The notes beneath the pieces are model-generated. The model ran no database searches. It had not been told where the DNA came from and worked only from the letters and a program-made list of their open reading frames with translations. A DNA stretch of 64,000 nt, from contig QANT01002601.1 of assembly GCA_003254885.1 (NCBI GenBank), positions 1 to 64,000 of the forward strand, given 5' to 3'. The position numbers and the translations under genes were made by a program. The stretch's first letter is position 1. Each line of letters opens with the position of its first letter. This DNA comes from Purshia tridentata (lineage: Eukaryota > Streptophyta > Magnoliopsida > Rosales > Rosaceae). Shown here one piece after another: positions 61,670 to 64,000 of the stretch.

Positions 61670-62470
61670 AACACCAACTGTGAATACCTATCAACTTAAA
61701 ATACAGTAGGGCATAAAATGAGCAACAGAGAAAGAAAAAGACTACAGAGAGAAAACCCATGAATGTCATAACCATTCCCATATATAAGGTGTACACTAAT
61801 TCATTCAACACATATAGTATTACGGTTACCATATCCATAATGATTACAACCGGTTTGCATCCCAATGGTAAACCTTACACAGATTCTTTAGTCCATCAAT
61901 TATAGAAAAACATTACAAATTTTTATATTTATTATTATGGTTATAATTTCACAATAATTATTCTTAGAAGTGGTCATACAATATATGACCGGAAAACAAA
62001 AACCAAACTGAAAACTCCACCCAAACAATTGTCAATTGACACAAATGCTTGAATCTATAGAAACTATGTGGCTCCTCTTGTCAGGCCTCTACAAACCATC
62101 TCAAATGCTTAATAAAGAACCAAATCCTCATATTAATTAATTTATGAAACAAATTAGGTATAATAAACAAAATCATAGTATAAATTGCATATTATTATTA
62201 AAAATCCAATAGAAAAGACAAAATAATTCCTACGGATTCAATCCCGGAATTTCATGTCAGATATTAACAATGTAGCCGATCCACACTGATAGATCGGCCA
62301 AAACGCACAAAATTGAGAAACAAAAACGAAACAATCACATCCATAATTGAAATTCCACAGCGAAACTTGAGATCGACAATAACGACACTAGATTAATAGA
62401 TTGGCATCCTTTGTTTGCAAGAAAAATCGTTTAATTTTTCTCGGAAATGCGAGCGAGGAAGAGAAACCTG
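61670..62470 (-). other. Probable leader intron of the actin gene
   Basis: Minus-strand reading gives a first-exon candidate (about 62600-62470, CGCCCAATTCCGAG) followed by GTCAGGTTTC at about 62474, and an AG-rich acceptor close to the ATG at 61664. Plant actin genes have such a 5'-leader intron that enhances expression. Boundaries are approximate. Confidence 0.5.
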
Positions 62471-62649
62471 ACCTCGGAATTGGGCGTCGATGAAGATGAG
62501 CACTTCCGATCTCAACTGCGTGCGCGCCCTTGGGTTCAAAATTTAGACCTCAAATTCGCTTTTTAAATCCACAACTCTCTCAGCGTCCAATCCCGTCCGT
62601 CCGATCTGTTGAACGAGATTTCAGATCGTGGCGACGCGTGCCTGTCTAG

Positions 62650-64000
62650 TCTGGGGCTTCCGCAACTACAGGCTGTTTCGAATGCTTTGTCAATCCAGGT
62701 GTCACGCTAAAGCTATACTTTTTCCATAATCTTTGATTTCTTTTTGGGCCAGATCTTGGGCCTGGACTTCAGAAACATAAGCCCAAATTTCACTTTGAAT
62801 CCAGAAAAGAGTGACCCACTTATCCAAGCCCGCTCAATTCAATACAGCGGCCCACTAGTGAACGTTAACATTAAATCTGCCAATATTTTTCCCTCCCCCT
62901 CTTTTTCCCTTAGCAAGAAGAAATAAAAGAAGAAAAGGAGGGAGATGAGCCGCCATCAATACTTGGGCTCATGCTTGTATCAAAATGCATGTATGGTTAA
63001 ATACTTTAAATTCCATTTTACAAAACTAACAGACAATATGGGTATAAGATTCAGAATTTATAAAAAATGTGTAAAACTGTATTTCCCATATTTAATAAGT
63101 GCACTTGAAAGCGACACGGGATTTCCGTGGGTTTATTGTTTATACCTAAAAAATAGAGTTTTGCATATAAGAGAAAAATTTCGCATTATCATATATATTC
63201 TTGTTCTTGGAATTAACTTAAACTTAATTACATCTACGTATTGGCCAGATAAAATTTTCATACATTTCTAACATTTCCAAATACTATATGAGAATGTTGC
63301 ATTTCATAAGTCTCTAAAAACCTTATGTCAGGAAATGGTCGAGGCTGCGAAACAAATACTTTCTTAAAGTTATCTTTTCTAAGATCAAATTTATATAAAT
63401 AAAAAATAACATTCTGTACGATAAACTACAAATAGGTAAATCCAAATCCAATTAACAAAACTGGCCTGAATGTTAATATATAATTAATTAGCTCCAAGAA
63501 AACTTTTCGGGAAAGAAATTGGAGTAAGAAATACGAAAAGTGAGAGCAAAAAGGGTTGAAATTTGCGGGAGAGATGATTGTTAGAGATGGGACATGATGA
63601 TCGGAGATGGGAAGCAAAATGATTAGGCATGAGCATCACAAGCAATTATGTGCCATGAGAGTGTGTGTGTGTTGATTTCAACTCACTTTTTATATATATT
63701 TTAGCTTCATACCCCACATTATCATAACATGTTAATTCTTTCCATCACCTAATAATGTATTAATAAATTACTATATAACTAGCTAGTGCACATCCGAATA
63801 GGTTATTAATCATTAATGGGTTTTTAATACCTATCTTGCCCTCTAAATTATAATCTATTAGTCTCTTGACACGTGCGTTGTGTGTGACAATTGATCTTTC
63901 TAAATATTTAATTGAAATTTTTAATAATTTATTTATCTTAAAATAATGATAGTGGAAAAGTGGATTACTAAAAATAAGGGTGAAATTTTTTTTTTAATTC
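62650..64000. other. AT-rich end of window, no gene seen
   Basis: No domain, splice pattern or repeat termini were recognised. An open frame at 62945-63271 (108 codons) has an AT-driven, Ile/Lys/Phe-rich composition and no known motif. A GT microsatellite occurs at about 63661-63671. Confidence 0.4.

Noticed and set aside
62945-63271. 108-codon open frame at the window end
   Set aside because: AT-driven composition, no domain, no promoter or splice support.

Overview
The window is plant nuclear DNA from a core eudicot. It shows intron-rich genes with GT-AG splice sites, AT-rich intergenic DNA, several MITE-like elements, a solo LTR, and families confined to land plants (type 1 metallothionein, fasciclin-like arabinogalactan protein, OEP16, POLTERGEIST-like PP2C, U-box kinase). 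A Rosaceae-like genome is plausible, but the sequence alone does not fix the species. There is one ambiguous base at 2518.

Layout. 1-2.7 kb: broken, tandemly repeated fragments of a UFC1 (UFM1-conjugating enzyme) gene on the minus strand, with a solo copia-type LTR (436-1252) and a small hairpin MITE. 4.2-6.1 kb: GH17 beta-1,3-glucanase with X8 domain (+). 7.8-8.8 kb: CXIP4-like zinc-knuckle protein (+). 10.0-11.1 kb: TIM9 (-). 12.2-13.3 kb: terminal-inverted-repeat element. 13.5-15.1 kb: kelch protein (+). 15.9-17.8 kb: OEP16 (+). 18.8-20.9 kb: PPR protein (-). 21.9-26.0 kb: two type 1 metallothionein genes (-) separated by two MITEs. 29.0-31.0 kb: organellar Obg GTPase (-). 31.7-34.7 kb: DUF4378 protein (-). 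39.2-40.5 kb: FLA4/SOS5-like protein (+). 46.4-49.2 kb: POL-like PP2C (+). 51.5-52.9 kb: ENTH protein (+). 53.3-58.2 kb: USP-kinase-U-box protein (-). 59.6-61.7 kb: actin (-). The remaining long stretches are AT-rich intergenic DNA with repeats.

The genes do not form a pathway. Many are housekeeping or cell-wall/signalling genes: mitochondrial import (TIM9), plastid envelope channel (OEP16), organellar ribosome GTPase, splicing-associated CXIP4, actin, endocytic adaptor. What joins them is ancestry. From memory of the Arabidopsis map, their counterparts sit in three separate Arabidopsis blocks (around At1g07590-07630, At2g28890-28910 and At3g46520-46560), so this window appears to hold an ancestral gene order that fractionated in Arabidopsis.

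Exon structures below were assembled by hand from splice signals, reading phase and family conservation. In every multi-exon gene except the last-listed uncertain junctions the exon lengths sum to a whole number of codons. The most unusual signals are a regular array of eight palindromes (four 20-21 bp-spaced pairs) inside the solo LTR, a 105-bp tandem duplication that copies an OEP16 exon end with its splice donor, an arginine in place of the ATP-binding lysine in the U-box kinase, and triplicated UFC1 fragments sharing one nonsense codon.
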